The notes: generated by a model from the letters alone, not told the origin. 64,000 nucleotides of DNA from Sphingomonas sp. S2M10 (GCF_012650175.1 NZ_JAAILI010000055.1:124001-188000), one strand, 5' to 3'; shown: positions 12,189 to 20,558, numbered from the stretch's first letter. A program made the numbers and translations.

Positions 12189-12809
12189 TCACGCATGGGC
12201 GAAGATATCCACCTCGGGCCAGCCGGCGATGTCGAGCTCGGCGCGCCAGGGCAGGAAGTCGAAACAGGCCTGCGCCATCTCCGTCCGGCCTTCGCGCTCG
12301 AGTCGCTTGTCCAGCTCGACCTTCATCGCATGGAGGAACCGCACATCGGAGGCGGCATAGTCGCGCTGCGCTTCCGAAAGATCCGGGCCGCCCCAGTCGG
12401 ACGACTGCTGCTGCTTGGAGATTTCCGCACCCACCAGTTCGCGCGCCAGATCCTTCAGGCCATGGCGATCCGTGTAGGTGCGCACCAGGCGCGAGGCGAT
12501 CTTGGTGCAATAGACCGGCCCGGCAGTGACGCCGAGATAGAAGCGAATCGCCGCCAGATCGAATCGGGCGAAGTGATACAGCTTCAGCCGCTCGGGATCC
12601 GCCAGCACCGCGCGGAGATTGGGCGCGGCATAGTTGGACTGCGGGCCGAAGCGCACCAGATGCTCGTCGCCGGACCCGTCCGACAGCTGGACCAGGCAAA
12701 GCCGGTCGCGCGGCGTGACGAGGCCCATCGTTTCGGTGTCGACGGCGATGGCGGCGCCGGGCGCGAACACGCCTTCCGGCAGATCTTCTTCGTGGAAATG
12801 GACGGTCAT
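12189..12809 (-). CDS. rnd: Ribonuclease D-like 3'-5' exonuclease (short form)
   Basis: 206 residues, about half the length of E. coli RNase D: only the DEDDy exonuclease domain is present and the HRDC domains are missing. Exo I is Ala-Val-Asp-Thr-Glu-Thr-Met-Gly-Leu. Exo II is the Lys-Leu-Tyr-His-Phe-Ala-Arg-Phe-Asp segment, and Exo III includes Gln-Arg-Asp-Tyr-Ala-Ala-Ser-Asp-Val. The short form is usual in alphaproteobacteria and sits upstream of lptC. I chose the ATG at 12809 because the upstream frame lacks coding character. It probably trims structured RNA 3' ends. Confidence 0.92.
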   Translation of the reverse strand: MTVHFHEEDLPEGVFAPGAAIAVDTETMGLVTPRDRLCLVQLSDGSGDEHLVRFGPQSNYAAPNLRAVLADPERLKLYHFARFDLAAIRFYLGVTAGPVYCTKIASRLVRTYTDRHGLKDLARELVGAEISKQQQSSDWGGPDLSEAQRDYAASDVRFLHAMKVELDKRLEREGRTEMAQACFDFLPWRAELDIAGWPEVDIFAHA

Positions 12810-13160
12810 CGCGCTCGCGTAGCGGGGTTGGCGCCGCACCTCAATGCCTTGCCGCACCTGCACTGCTTTGCATTTCCCGGATTCGCGCGGTATGTGCGCC
12901 GCGATTTCCTCAAGCGCCCGGATCGATCCCATATGATCGGTACGCGCAAACCGTGCCTGGAAAACGTCACCACCGTTGCCGCGCGGACACTTTCCTGCCG
13001 CAAACGCGGGCATGCGCGCGATTTTCGTTCGCGCACCCTGTTTTTTTGGAGTATGACTCTGCCCCGGGCGCTACGTTAGCGCCGGAAGACCTGCGTTTTT
13101 CGTCCGGCGCTCGGGTTTTGATTGGTAGTTTGTAGGGCGAACCGGGAAGACGAACAGGGC
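12810..13160. promoter_or_regulatory. Divergent regulatory region and leader of the cold-shock gene
   Basis: 351 bp between rnd (leftward) and the cold-shock gene (rightward). No gene is supported. Near the rightward gene lies a perfect 9-bp inverted repeat, AGCGCCGGA at 13078-13086 with TCCGGCGCT at 13103-13111. Its loop is T-rich, and a GGGTTTTG follows. This hairpin ends 49 bases before the ATG at 13161 and would be part of a 5' leader if transcription starts upstream of it. Leaders of cold-shock mRNAs often fold in a temperature-dependent way; that this one does is inference. Confidence 0.5.
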
Positions 13161-13973
13161 ATGAGTTTCGATAGAGGACGTCGCGGCGAGCGCGGTGGGC
13201 GCGGCAGGGACAAGCGCGATGGTTTCGGCGACGATAACTTCGGCGGCGGCGGCTTCGGCGGCGGCTTCGAAGATCGCGGCGGCTTTGGTGGTGGCGGTCG
13301 CGGCGGCTTCGGCGGCGGCGGTGGCGGCTTCGGCGGCGGCGGCGGCGGTGGCTTCCGCGGCGGTGGCGGCGGCTTCGGCGGCGGCGGCGGCGGTGGTTTC
13401 CGCGGCGGCGGCGGCGGTGGCGGCGGGATGCCGCCCCAGGTCATCGGCGAAGGCACCGGTGTCGTTAAGTTCTTCAACGCGCAAAAGGGCTTCGGCTTCA
13501 TCGTTCGCGATGACGGCGGCGAGGACGTTTTCGTGCACATCTCCGCGGTGGAACAGGCAGGCCTGACCGCGCTGGCGGAAGGCCAGCCGCTCGGCTTCAC
13601 GCTTGTCGATCGCGGCGGCCGCATCTCGGCGACCACGCTGAAGATCGACGGCGAGCCGATGGAAGTCGTCGAGCGCGCACCGCGCGAAGCGGCGCCGGGT
13701 GGCGGCTTCGGCGGCGACCGCGGTGCCCCGCGTGGCGGCCCGCAGCGCCAGCTGACCGGTGAGAAGGCGACCGGCACGGTCAAGTTCTTCAACGCGATGA
13801 AGGGCTTCGGCTTCATTCAGCGCGATGACGGCCAGCCCGATGCGTTCGTGCACATCTCGGCCGTCGAGCGCGCCGGCATGCCGACGCTCAACGAAGGCGA
13901 CCGGCTCGAGTTCGAGCTGGAAGTGGATCGTCGCGGCAAGTACGCGGCGGTGAACCTTTCGCCGCAGCAGTAA
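13161..13973 (+). CDS. Two-domain cold-shock protein with a Gly/Arg-rich N-terminal extension
   Basis: 270 residues. Residues 1-95 are low-complexity: a basic Arg/Gly start, then long Gly runs punctuated by Phe and Arg (Phe-Arg-Gly-Gly repeats, RGG-like). Two cold-shock domains follow at about 98-163 and 203-268. Each has the RNA-binding motifs RNP1 (KGFGFI at 109-114 and 214-219) and RNP2 (VFVHIS 123-128, AFVHIS 228-233). A Gly/Pro/Arg linker separates them. Double-CSD proteins are common in alphaproteobacteria and bind single-stranded nucleic acid; the long RGG-like N-terminus is less usual. An intrinsic terminator follows 27 bp after the stop. Confidence 0.92.
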   Translation: MSFDRGRRGERGGRGRDKRDGFGDDNFGGGGFGGGFEDRGGFGGGGRGGFGGGGGGFGGGGGGGFRGGGGGFGGGGGGGFRGGGGGGGGMPPQVIGEGTGVVKFFNAQKGFGFIVRDDGGEDVFVHISAVEQAGLTALAEGQPLGFTLVDRGGRISATTLKIDGEPMEVVERAPREAAPGGGFGGDRGAPRGGPQRQLTGEKATGTVKFFNAMKGFGFIQRDDGQPDAFVHISAVERAGMPTLNEGDRLEFELEVDRRGKYAAVNLSPQQ

Positions 13974-14000
13974 GCCGACCGGCTACTAACGCACAGGAGG

Positions 14001-14031
14001 GGCCGGGCGGCGACGCCCGGCCTTTTCTTTT
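14001..14031 (+). terminator. Intrinsic terminator of the cold-shock gene
   Basis: Perfect stem GGCCGGGCG / CGCCCGGCC (14001-14022, 4-nt loop) followed by TTTTCTTTT. It lies 27 bp downstream of the cold-shock stop codon and before the DJ-1 gene. Confidence 0.9.
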
Positions 14032-14069
14032 GCGCCTCGTCCCGGCGATAGTCTGTAGGAGACACGCCT

Positions 14070-14705
14070 GTGCAGATCGCCGTTCTTACCTTTGATGGCT
14101 TCAACGAACTGGACAGCTTCATCGCTGCGGCAATCCTCAACCGCATGCGCGCGCACGGGTGGGCGGCGCACATCACCTGCCCCAGCGAGGAGGTGACCTC
14201 GCTCAACGGCGTGACGATCCGGCGCCAGCGCCCGCTGGCGTTCGCGGCGGAGGCCGATGCCGTGATCATCGGCAGCGGCAGCAAGACTCGCGAGATCGCC
14301 GCCGATGCCGATCTGCTCGCGCAGATCCGCCTCGATCCCGAACGCCAGCTGATCGGCGCGCAGTGTTCGGGCACGCTGGTGCTGGCGAAGCTGGGCCTGA
14401 TCGGCGCGCTGCCCGCCTGCACCGATCTCACCACCAAGCCCTGGGTGATCGAGGCCGGCATCGACGTGATCGACGCGCCGTTCGTTGCGCACGGCAATGT
14501 CGCGACCGCCGGCGGCTGCATGGCCTCGCAATATCTCGCCGCCTGGATGCTCGCGCGCGGCGGCGGGCTGGAGGCGGCGCGGGAAGCGCTCCACTATGTC
14601 GCACCTGTCGGCGAGAAGACCGCGACGGTTGCGCAGGCGATCGGCGTGGTCCTGCCCTTTCTTCCGGTCGTCGCCGACGCGCAGCACCGCCCACAGGCGG
14701 CCTGA
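14070..14705 (+). CDS. DJ-1/PfpI family protein
   Basis: 211 residues from a GTG start with TAGGAGA about eight bases upstream. The class I glutamine amidotransferase-like fold is clear: the opening Gln-Ile-Ala-Val-Leu-Thr-Phe-Asp-Gly-Phe, the Ala-Val-Ile-Ile-Gly-Ser-Gly strand, and the nucleophile elbow Ala-Gln-Cys99-Ser-Gly. A Thr-Ala-Gly-Gly-Cys-Met-Ala-Ser segment lies near the third active-site position. Family members are proteases, chaperones, glyoxalases or transcription-factor domains; no DNA-binding domain is present here. The specific activity cannot be told. It converges with the HWE kinase gene, 4 bp apart. Confidence 0.88.
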   Translation: MQIAVLTFDGFNELDSFIAAAILNRMRAHGWAAHITCPSEEVTSLNGVTIRRQRPLAFAAEADAVIIGSGSKTREIAADADLLAQIRLDPERQLIGAQCSGTLVLAKLGLIGALPACTDLTTKPWVIEAGIDVIDAPFVAHGNVATAGGCMASQYLAAWMLARGGGLEAAREALHYVAPVGEKTATVAQAIGVVLPFLPVVADAQHRPQAA

Positions 14706-14709
14706 GCCG

Positions 14710-15858
14710 CTAGCCCGCCGCAGCTGCGACCGGCCCCTCGAACAGCGCGGGTGCTTCCGCGACGATCGTGCAGGTCAGCCCCTCCGGCGCGAAATCCAGC
14801 CGCACCTGCGCCTGCAGGTCGCCCGCCAGCGCGCGTTCCAGCATGCGGGTGCCGAATCCTTGCCGCGTGGGCGCGACGACCGGAGGACCGCCCCGCTCGC
14901 GCCACGCGAGATGCAGGCGCGGCGGCGGCCCCGGCTCGACCTGCCATTCGAACTCGACCCACCCCGCCTCGCCCGCAAGCGCACCATATTTGAGCGCATT
15001 GGTGCAGAGTTCGTGCAGCGCCATCGCCATCGTGACCGCGATGCGCGAATCGAGCCAGATCACCGGCCCGCCGATCCGCACCCGGTCGGCGACGCCGCAG
15101 GAATCGATCGCGCCTTCCGCCACGTCGGCGAGTTCGGCCTTCTCCCAATGCACCTTGGTCAGCGTGTCATGGGCGCGGGCGAGCGCGCCGAGCCGCCCCT
15201 CGAACGCCCGCTGGGCCGTGACGGGATCGGGATTGCGCCCGATCGTCTGCCGCGCCAGCGCCTGCACGACCGAGAGCATGTTCTTCACGCGGTGATTGAG
15301 TTCGTCGATCAACAGCCGCTGATGCCGCGCCGCCTCGGCCAGTGCGCGCTGGGTCTCGCGCAATTCGGTCGCATCGAAATAATAGCAGATCACGCCCTGC
15401 CGGCCGTCCGGCAGGCGGGCTCGGTGAAGCTCCCACTCATAGCCCTCCACCATATCCACATCGGCGCGAGCCTCGACGAACGCCTGCGAGCGAAACGCCT
15501 CCCCCGTTTCCAGTGTGTGGCGAAGGTGGCCGACAATTCGCTGCGCCACGGCTTCCGGCCAAAGGATGCGGATCGCCTCGTCAAATGGCCGGCCGATGAC
15601 GGGTCGGACGTTGCAAAAGGCCCCTTCCTGGCCGCGCTCGTTCATCGCGACAATCGTGAAGCCGTCATCGACGAGATAAATGCCGAACGGACATTTGTTG
15701 ATCAGTTCGAGGAAGATGTCCCCCTGCCGCGCGCTATGCTCGGCGACCTGCCGGAGCCATGCCTCGGGTACGCCCTCAGCGGCAGGTCCCAGCAGGGCAT
15801 CCCGCCCGGTGAAGCGCTCCGACAACGCCTCTGCCTCGAAGCCCGACCTGGTCCGCAT
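14710..15858 (-). CDS. PAS-domain HWE-family sensor histidine kinase
   Basis: 382 residues, soluble (no membrane segment). I chose the ATG at 15858, preceded by GGGGGAGAATCG. A PAS domain occupies about residues 50-165 (Phe-Gly-Ile-Tyr-Leu-Val-Asp-Asp-Gly-Phe opening). The dimerisation/phosphoacceptor helix carries His189 in Asp-Glu-Leu-Asn-His-Arg-Val-Lys-Asn-Met-Leu. The ATPase has the HWE hallmarks: a Trp-Glu pair in Lys-Val-His-Trp-Glu-Lys-Ala-Glu-Leu and an N-box starting His-Glu-Leu-Cys-Thr-Asn-Ala-Leu-Lys-Tyr-Gly. HWE kinases of sphingomonads often feed the PhyR general stress response. No receiver-only partner is adjacent. Confidence 0.93.
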   Translation of the reverse strand: MRTRSGFEAEALSERFTGRDALLGPAAEGVPEAWLRQVAEHSARQGDIFLELINKCPFGIYLVDDGFTIVAMNERGQEGAFCNVRPVIGRPFDEAIRILWPEAVAQRIVGHLRHTLETGEAFRSQAFVEARADVDMVEGYEWELHRARLPDGRQGVICYYFDATELRETQRALAEAARHQRLLIDELNHRVKNMLSVVQALARQTIGRNPDPVTAQRAFEGRLGALARAHDTLTKVHWEKAELADVAEGAIDSCGVADRVRIGGPVIWLDSRIAVTMAMALHELCTNALKYGALAGEAGWVEFEWQVEPGPPPRLHLAWRERGGPPVVAPTRQGFGTRMLERALAGDLQAQVRLDFAPEGLTCTIVAEAPALFEGPVAAAAG

Positions 15859-15978
15859 CGATTCTCCCCCGAACTGGCAGCGTGACGAGCGTGCGGGGCG
15901 CGCCTGTGCCAATCCGGGGCAAGCTTAGCTTTTCGGACAACGGCCTGTCCAATCCTTCACCGGGCAGGCGATCGCGGA

Positions 15979-16761
15979 TCAGCGGATGAAATAGCCGGCG
16001 ACCCGCCAGCCGCCACCCTCGCGCACGAGGATGACGGTCTCGGTCGAGTCGCCGCGCTCGGCAAAGGCGGTCTGGAACTTGAGGATCTCATAGTCGCCGT
16101 CGGGGGCGCCCGGCAGCATCTTGGCCTTGAGCACCGACTGGAATCGACGCGTCACCACCGCGCCCAAGGGCTGCCGTACCGGCGTCACCATTTCGGCCCA
16201 GCGCGCTTCCGTGACCTGACTGCGGAACATGGCGGCGGCAGCCTGCCAGCTCGCCTGCCATTTGCCCTGATCGACCAGCGTCATCCACGCATTGGCGGCA
16301 TCGATGCTGGCGGGCATGTTCTCGACGGCGGCGGCAGGGGCCTGCGGCGGCGGAGCGGACGGTGCGCGCAGCCCGATGGCGACGATGGCGGCGATGAGCA
16401 GCGACATGATGAGCATTCCTCCACTGAGCCAGGCAAGCCCGTGCACCCGTTGCGATCGGGCTGCCGACGGAGCGGAAGAAGCCATGGCGGGCCGTTCCGC
16501 CGACACCCCCAACGGCCTGTCCCCCGAATTTTCGGGGTCGGCCGGCTCGGTCTCGGCCAGTCTGCGCGCCGCTTCCCGGCTGCTGGCCACGCCCAGCTTT
16601 CGCCGTGCATCGCGCAGCCGCTCGTTCACCGTATGCACCGAAAGGCCCAGTTCACGGGCGATCGACTTGGCGTCATGCCCGGCCAGCAACAGGCGCAGCG
16701 TTGTCTTCTCACGCTCGGTCAGCGTGCCCTTGTCGCGCTGCGGTGGCGATGCATCCCCCAT
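15979..16761 (-). CDS. Membrane-anchored LuxR-type HTH protein with C-terminal DUF4019 domain
   Basis: 260 residues from the ATG at 16761. Residues about 13-70 are a LuxR/GerE helix-turn-helix (Leu-Thr-Glu-Arg-Glu-Lys-Thr-Thr-Leu-Arg-Leu-Leu-Leu-Ala-Gly, then Ser-Val-His-Thr-Val-Asn-Glu-Arg-Leu). A linker rich in Ala and Ser leads to one transmembrane helix at about 105-130, then a Pro/Ala stretch. From about 150 to 255 comes a DUF4019-type domain (Ala-Asn-Ala-Trp-Met-Thr-Leu-Val-Asp-Gln-Gly-Lys). The layout, cytoplasmic DNA-binding head and periplasmic tail, is ToxR-like. There is no receiver domain. Target and signal are unknown; it lies next to the HWE kinase on the same strand. Confidence 0.88.
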   Translation of the reverse strand: MGDASPPQRDKGTLTEREKTTLRLLLAGHDAKSIARELGLSVHTVNERLRDARRKLGVASSREAARRLAETEPADPENSGDRPLGVSAERPAMASSAPSAARSQRVHGLAWLSGGMLIMSLLIAAIVAIGLRAPSAPPPQAPAAAVENMPASIDAANAWMTLVDQGKWQASWQAAAAMFRSQVTEARWAEMVTPVRQPLGAVVTRRFQSVLKAKMLPGAPDGDYEILKFQTAFAERGDSTETVILVREGGGWRVAGYFIR

Positions 16762-16846
16762 CAACCTGCCCCTGTCCTTCCGCGCTTGTACGAACCGGCG
16801 TATGGGCCCGCCAGCCTGCCCAGGCGCACCCCAAGAAATTTGTCCC

Positions 16847-18424
16847 TCAGGTTACCAGCCGGCGCAGCCCTGCGATGCTGTCCGCCTCTGCGGCAGGCTT
16901 GTCGTTGCGGATGCGGGCGATGCGCGGGAAGCGCATCGCCAGTCCCGACTTGTGCCGCTTCGATTCGTGGATCGAATCGAATGCCACCTCCAGCACCAGC
17001 GACTTGTCCGTCTCCCGCACCGGGCCGAAGCGGTTGACCGTGTGGGTGCGCACATGGCGGTCGAGCCATTTCAGCTCTTCATCGGTGAAGCCGAAATAGG
17101 CCTTGCCCACCGGCAGCAGTTCGCCGTTCTCGGTCCAGGCGCCAAAGGTAAAGTCGGAATAGAAACTGCTGCGCTTGCCGGACCCGCGCTGCGCATACAT
17201 CAGCACGCAATCGGCGGTGAGGGGATCGCGCTTCCACTTGTACCACAGGCCCACCCGGCGGCCCGCAACATAGGGCGAATCGCGACGCTTGAGCATCACG
17301 CCCTCGATCGCCGCGTCGCGCGCACCCGCGCGGATCTCCTCCAGCGCGGCGAAGTCGGCGGCATCGATCACCGCCGAGAGATCGAAGCGATCGGGCTCCA
17401 GCCCCGGCACGAAGGCCTCGAGCCGCGCGCGCCGCTCCTGCCACGGCAGCGCGCGAACGTCTTCCGTCCCGTCGAACAGTATGTCGTAGAGGCGAACGAA
17501 CGCCGGAAACTCGGCCAGTGTCTTGGCGGAGACGATCTTGCGCCCCAACCGCTGCTGCAGCGCGTTGAAGCTGCCCGCCTCGCCGCCCTGCGCCTCGCCG
17601 CGCACCAGCAATTCGCCGTCGAGCACGCCGGGCGTTGCGAACGCCGCCGCCACTTCGGGGAAGCTGCGGGTGATGTCGTCACCCGCCCGGCTGTAGAGCC
17701 GGGTCTCGCCGCCCGCATGGACGAGCTGGACGCGGATGCCGTCCCATTTCCACTCCGCCGCATATTCGGCGAGGCTGACCTGCGTCTCCTCCAGCGGGTG
17801 GGCGAGCATGAAGGGACGGAACACCGGCACGTCCTCGGCGCGCGGCTGCCCGGCGCGGCCCTCGGCCCAGTCGAACAGCCGGTCATAGGGCGGGTGCAGC
17901 CCGTGCCACACCTCCTCCACCGCATCGACATCGAGCCCGAAGGCCTGGGCAAGCGCGGTCTTCGCCAGCCGCGCCGAGATGCCGACGCGCAGCGCCCCCG
18001 TCGCCAGCTTGAGCAGCGCATAGCGCTCGTCCGACTCCAGCCGGTCCAGCATCGCGGCGAGAACCGCCGGCGCATCGGAGCGCGACAGAGCCCCGAGCGT
18101 CGACACGACGTGCGACAGGGTGAGCGGCGTACTTTCGGGCGGCGGCACGTGCGGCTCGGGCCAGAGCAGCGCGATCGTCTCCGCCGAATCGCCGACAAAG
18201 TCGCGGCTCATGCCGTACAGCACCGGATCGACCCGGGATTCGATCAAGGCACGGAGCAGTGCAGGCTTCACCGCCGGCAGGTCGAGCGCGCCGGTCAGCG
18301 CCGCCATCGCCCAGCCGCGATCGGGATCGGGCGTCGCGCGCAGATAGTCGCCGATCAGGCGAAGCTTGGCATTGCGCGAGCGGGTGTAGATCAGCCGGTC
18401 GAGCAGGTCGGCAAAAGCGCGCAT
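16847..18424 (-). CDS. ATP-dependent DNA ligase (PP_1105-type)
   Basis: 525 residues. The adenylation motif Lys-Trp-Asp-Gly at 226-229 (Lys226 the predicted AMP acceptor) is preceded by a helical DNA-binding domain of about 200 residues. It is followed by Asp-Gly-Glu-Leu-Leu-Val, a Gly-Val-Met-Leu-Lys-Arg motif and an OB-fold C-terminus with Trp-Tyr-Lys-Trp-Lys. This is the bacterial ligase family normally found with a DEXH helicase, a phosphoesterase and the beta-CASP exonuclease. Here the exonuclease is 10 kb away (5412-6407) and the helicase is not in the window. I use the ATG at 18424; an in-frame TTG at 18430 is possible but weaker. Confidence 0.92.
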   Translation of the reverse strand: MRAFADLLDRLIYTRSRNAKLRLIGDYLRATPDPDRGWAMAALTGALDLPAVKPALLRALIESRVDPVLYGMSRDFVGDSAETIALLWPEPHVPPPESTPLTLSHVVSTLGALSRSDAPAVLAAMLDRLESDERYALLKLATGALRVGISARLAKTALAQAFGLDVDAVEEVWHGLHPPYDRLFDWAEGRAGQPRAEDVPVFRPFMLAHPLEETQVSLAEYAAEWKWDGIRVQLVHAGGETRLYSRAGDDITRSFPEVAAAFATPGVLDGELLVRGEAQGGEAGSFNALQQRLGRKIVSAKTLAEFPAFVRLYDILFDGTEDVRALPWQERRARLEAFVPGLEPDRFDLSAVIDAADFAALEEIRAGARDAAIEGVMLKRRDSPYVAGRRVGLWYKWKRDPLTADCVLMYAQRGSGKRSSFYSDFTFGAWTENGELLPVGKAYFGFTDEELKWLDRHVRTHTVNRFGPVRETDKSLVLEVAFDSIHESKRHKSGLAMRFPRIARIRNDKPAAEADSIAGLRRLVT

Positions 18425-18457
18425 GGCCAAGTAGATGGGGGCACGTGGCGGATGGCG

Positions 18458-19183
18458 CTAGCCCTTGGCCGCCCCGCCCGGATCGCCGGGCGCCGCCAGT
18501 AGCCAGTCGACCGCCGCGGCCGCGTGAAGCGCGGTTGTGTCGAACACCGGCACGGGGCTGTCTGCGGCGCCGATCAACAGCATGATCTCGGTACAACCAA
18601 GGATCACCGCCTCCGCCCCCGCCGCCACCAACCGCTCGATGACGACACGATAGGCAGCGCGGGACTCGGCGAGCACCTTGCCCGCGACCAGTTCCTCATA
18701 GATCACGCGGTGCACGGTTTCGCGGTCTGCCGCATCGGGAACGAGCACGCGCAATCCGTACCGCGCCGCCAGGCGATCCTTGTAGAAGGGCTGTTCCATG
18801 GTGAACGCGGTGCCGAGCAGGCCGACCGTGGCGAAACCGGCGGCCTTGATGCGCGCGGCAGTGGGATCCGCGATGTGGAGTAGCGGGATATCGACTGCAG
18901 CCTCTACCTGCGCTGCCAGACGGTGCATCGTGTTGGTGCAGATCAGCAGACCCTCGGCGCCACCCGTCTCCAGCCGCTGCGCTGCGTCCACCAGCCGATC
19001 GCCCAGCGCGTCCCAGTCACCGCGATGCTGCAGCGCCTCGATCTCGGCAAAGTCGAACGACCAGAGCAGGCAGCGTGCCGAGGCGGTCGGCCCCAGCCGA
19101 TCGCGCACCCCGTAGTTCAGCAGGCGATAATATTCTGCCGAACTCTCCCAGCTCATCCCGCCTAGCATGCCGATCATCCGCAT
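18458..19183 (-). CDS. Aspartate/glutamate racemase family protein
   Basis: 241 residues from the ATG at 19183. The opening Met-Ile-Gly-Met-Leu-Gly-Gly-Met-Ser-Trp-Glu-Ser-Ser matches the aspartate racemase (YgeA-like) subgroup. The two catalytic cysteines of a cofactor-independent racemase are visible: Cys82 in Cys-Thr-Asn-Thr-Met-His and Cys197 in Leu-Gly-Cys-Thr-Glu-Ile. It interconverts L- and D-forms of an acidic or related amino acid; the substrate is not certain. Cytosolic. It lies 34 bp upstream of the ligase gene on the same strand, so co-transcription is possible. Confidence 0.92.
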   Translation of the reverse strand: MRMIGMLGGMSWESSAEYYRLLNYGVRDRLGPTASARCLLWSFDFAEIEALQHRGDWDALGDRLVDAAQRLETGGAEGLLICTNTMHRLAAQVEAAVDIPLLHIADPTAARIKAAGFATVGLLGTAFTMEQPFYKDRLAARYGLRVLVPDAADRETVHRVIYEELVAGKVLAESRAAYRVVIERLVAAGAEAVILGCTEIMLLIGAADSPVPVFDTTALHAAAAVDWLLAAPGDPGGAAKG

Positions 19184-19277
19184 GCCTGCAGCGTGCCACG
19201 ACCGGCCGCCGACATCCACCACCGGATCACGGCCCGCCGGGGTTCGAAAAGCGCGTGCCATGCTCTAGGGCCGGGGC

Positions 19278-20114
19278 ATGAAGCGTCTCCTCCTGCTGCT
19301 GCTCGCCTTGATGCTGCCGATCCTCGGCATTGTCGCCTGGGGCCTGTCCACCGCGATGCGCGATCCCGTCGTGCGGCGGCTGACCATCCATATGCGCGAC
19401 TGGCCGGCGCGCGCGGCCCCGATGCGGGTCGTTCTGATCAGCGACCTGCACGTCGCCGGACCCGAGACCACGCCGTCACGGCTCGCGCGCATCGTCGGCC
19501 AGGTCAACGCGCTACGGCCGGACCTGGTCCTGATCGCCGGTGACGTCGAGCAGGACCGCTGGATCAGCACGCGACTCTATGAGGCGGAGGAGGCCACCGC
19601 GCCGCTCGCCCGGCTGCGCGCACGCTACGGTGTGGTCGCGGTGCTCGGCAACCATGATTATGAGCGGTGCAGCAAGACCGAGCTGCCGCCCTGGCTGGAA
19701 AAGCGGGGCATTACCGTGCTGCGCAACGAAGCGGTACGTCTGGGCGCCTTGACCGTCGCCGGTGCCGATGATCTCTACCATGGCAAATATCGGCAAAGGC
19801 GGCTCGATGATGCCGCGCGCGCGCTGCCGGGCCCTACGGTGGTGCTGAGCCACACGCCCGACATCGCTCCCACGCTCCCCGCCCGCTACCCGCTGGTCCT
19901 GGCCGGCCACACCCATTGCGGGCAGATCGCGCTGCCGCTGATCGGGCCGATCACCGCCTCCTCCCACTATGGGCTGCGCTATGTCTGCGGGCTGATCCGC
20001 GAACCCGGCCGGAATGTGCTGGTCACTGCCGGGATCGGCACCAGCGGCGTGCCGCTGCGGATCGGCGCGGTGCCCGATTTCTGGCTGCTGACCTTCGATG
20101 GAGCAGCGCGCTGA
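19278..20114 (+). CDS. Membrane-anchored metallophosphoesterase (YkuE/LpxG-like)
   Basis: 278 residues with an N-terminal hydrophobic anchor (about residues 3-25) and a calcineurin-like phosphoesterase domain. Motifs are Ser-Asp-Leu-His at 55-58, Gly-Asp-Val-Glu-Gln-Asp at 88-93, Gly-Asn-His-Asp at 124-127, a late Leu-Ser-His-Thr-Pro-Asp, and the metal-binding Gly-His-Thr-His-Cys-Gly-Gln. The Gly-His-Thr-His-Cys-Gly-Gln form and the anchor fit the YkuE/LpxG branch, which includes UDP-diacylglucosamine hydrolases and other phosphoesterases. Whether it acts on lipid precursors here is undetermined. Divergent from the racemase gene. Confidence 0.88.
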   Translation: MKRLLLLLLALMLPILGIVAWGLSTAMRDPVVRRLTIHMRDWPARAAPMRVVLISDLHVAGPETTPSRLARIVGQVNALRPDLVLIAGDVEQDRWISTRLYEAEEATAPLARLRARYGVVAVLGNHDYERCSKTELPPWLEKRGITVLRNEAVRLGALTVAGADDLYHGKYRQRRLDDAARALPGPTVVLSHTPDIAPTLPARYPLVLAGHTHCGQIALPLIGPITASSHYGLRYVCGLIREPGRNVLVTAGIGTSGVPLRIGAVPDFWLLTFDGAAR

Positions 20115-20194
20115 CGATTCGCAAAGCTGCCGCAATTCGCCCCTAGCCTCGCAGCTCGGGCGCGCGTCGCGTCCGTCCAGGGAGAGCCTTTCCG

Positions 20195-20512
20195 ATGAAG
20201 CTTCTTGTCGCAGGCGCGGTCGCCGCCGCCATGTTGAGCCCCGCCGCCATGGCCCAGCAGACCCCGGCGCCCGCCGCCGCCCCTGCGGCAGCCCCGGCCG
20301 CCAAGTTCAACCTCGATACCCCGATCGAGTCGCTGATCGCCGACGAAAAGGCCAAGGCGGTGCTCGACACCGACATTCCGGGCCTGTCGTCACACCCTGC
20401 GCTCGATCAGTTCAAGGCGATGAGCCTCAAGGCCGTGCAGCCCTTCTCGAACGGCGCGCTGACCGACGCGATGCTCAAGAAGGTCGAAACCGACCTCGCC
20501 GCCATCAAATAA
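20195..20512 (+). CDS. Small secreted protein of unknown function
   Basis: 105 residues. It has a signal peptide (Met-Lys-Leu-Leu-Val-Ala-Gly...Ala-Met-Ala-Gln), an Ala/Pro-rich spacer, and a short helical domain with Pro-Ile-Glu-Ser-Leu-Ile-Ala-Asp-Glu-Lys-Ala-Lys-Ala-Val-Leu. It ends Met-Leu-Lys-Lys-Val-Glu-Thr-Asp-Leu. No Cys and no catalytic motif. A strong terminator follows immediately. Small exported proteins of this shape are widespread in sphingomonads, but I know no assigned function. Confidence 0.8.
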   Translation: MKLLVAGAVAAAMLSPAAMAQQTPAPAAAPAAAPAAKFNLDTPIESLIADEKAKAVLDTDIPGLSSHPALDQFKAMSLKAVQPFSNGALTDAMLKKVETDLAAIK

Positions 20513-20521
20513 GCGGCGGGT

Positions 20522-20554
20522 GGCCGGTGCTCCCCGGGGAGCACCGGCCGTTTT
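20522..20554. terminator. Bidirectional intrinsic terminator
   Basis: A 12-bp perfect stem GGCCGGTGCTCC / GGAGCACCGGCC (20522-20533 with 20538-20549) with a CCGG loop, followed by GTTTTCC. It sits between the converging small secreted-protein gene and dps and can serve both. Confidence 0.88.
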
Positions 20555-20558
20555 CCGC

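Noticed and set aside
13071..13853. Ala/Thr/Glu-rich and Pro-rich frames antisense to the cold-shock gene
   Set aside because: Direct consequence of GGC-repeat coding on the other strand.
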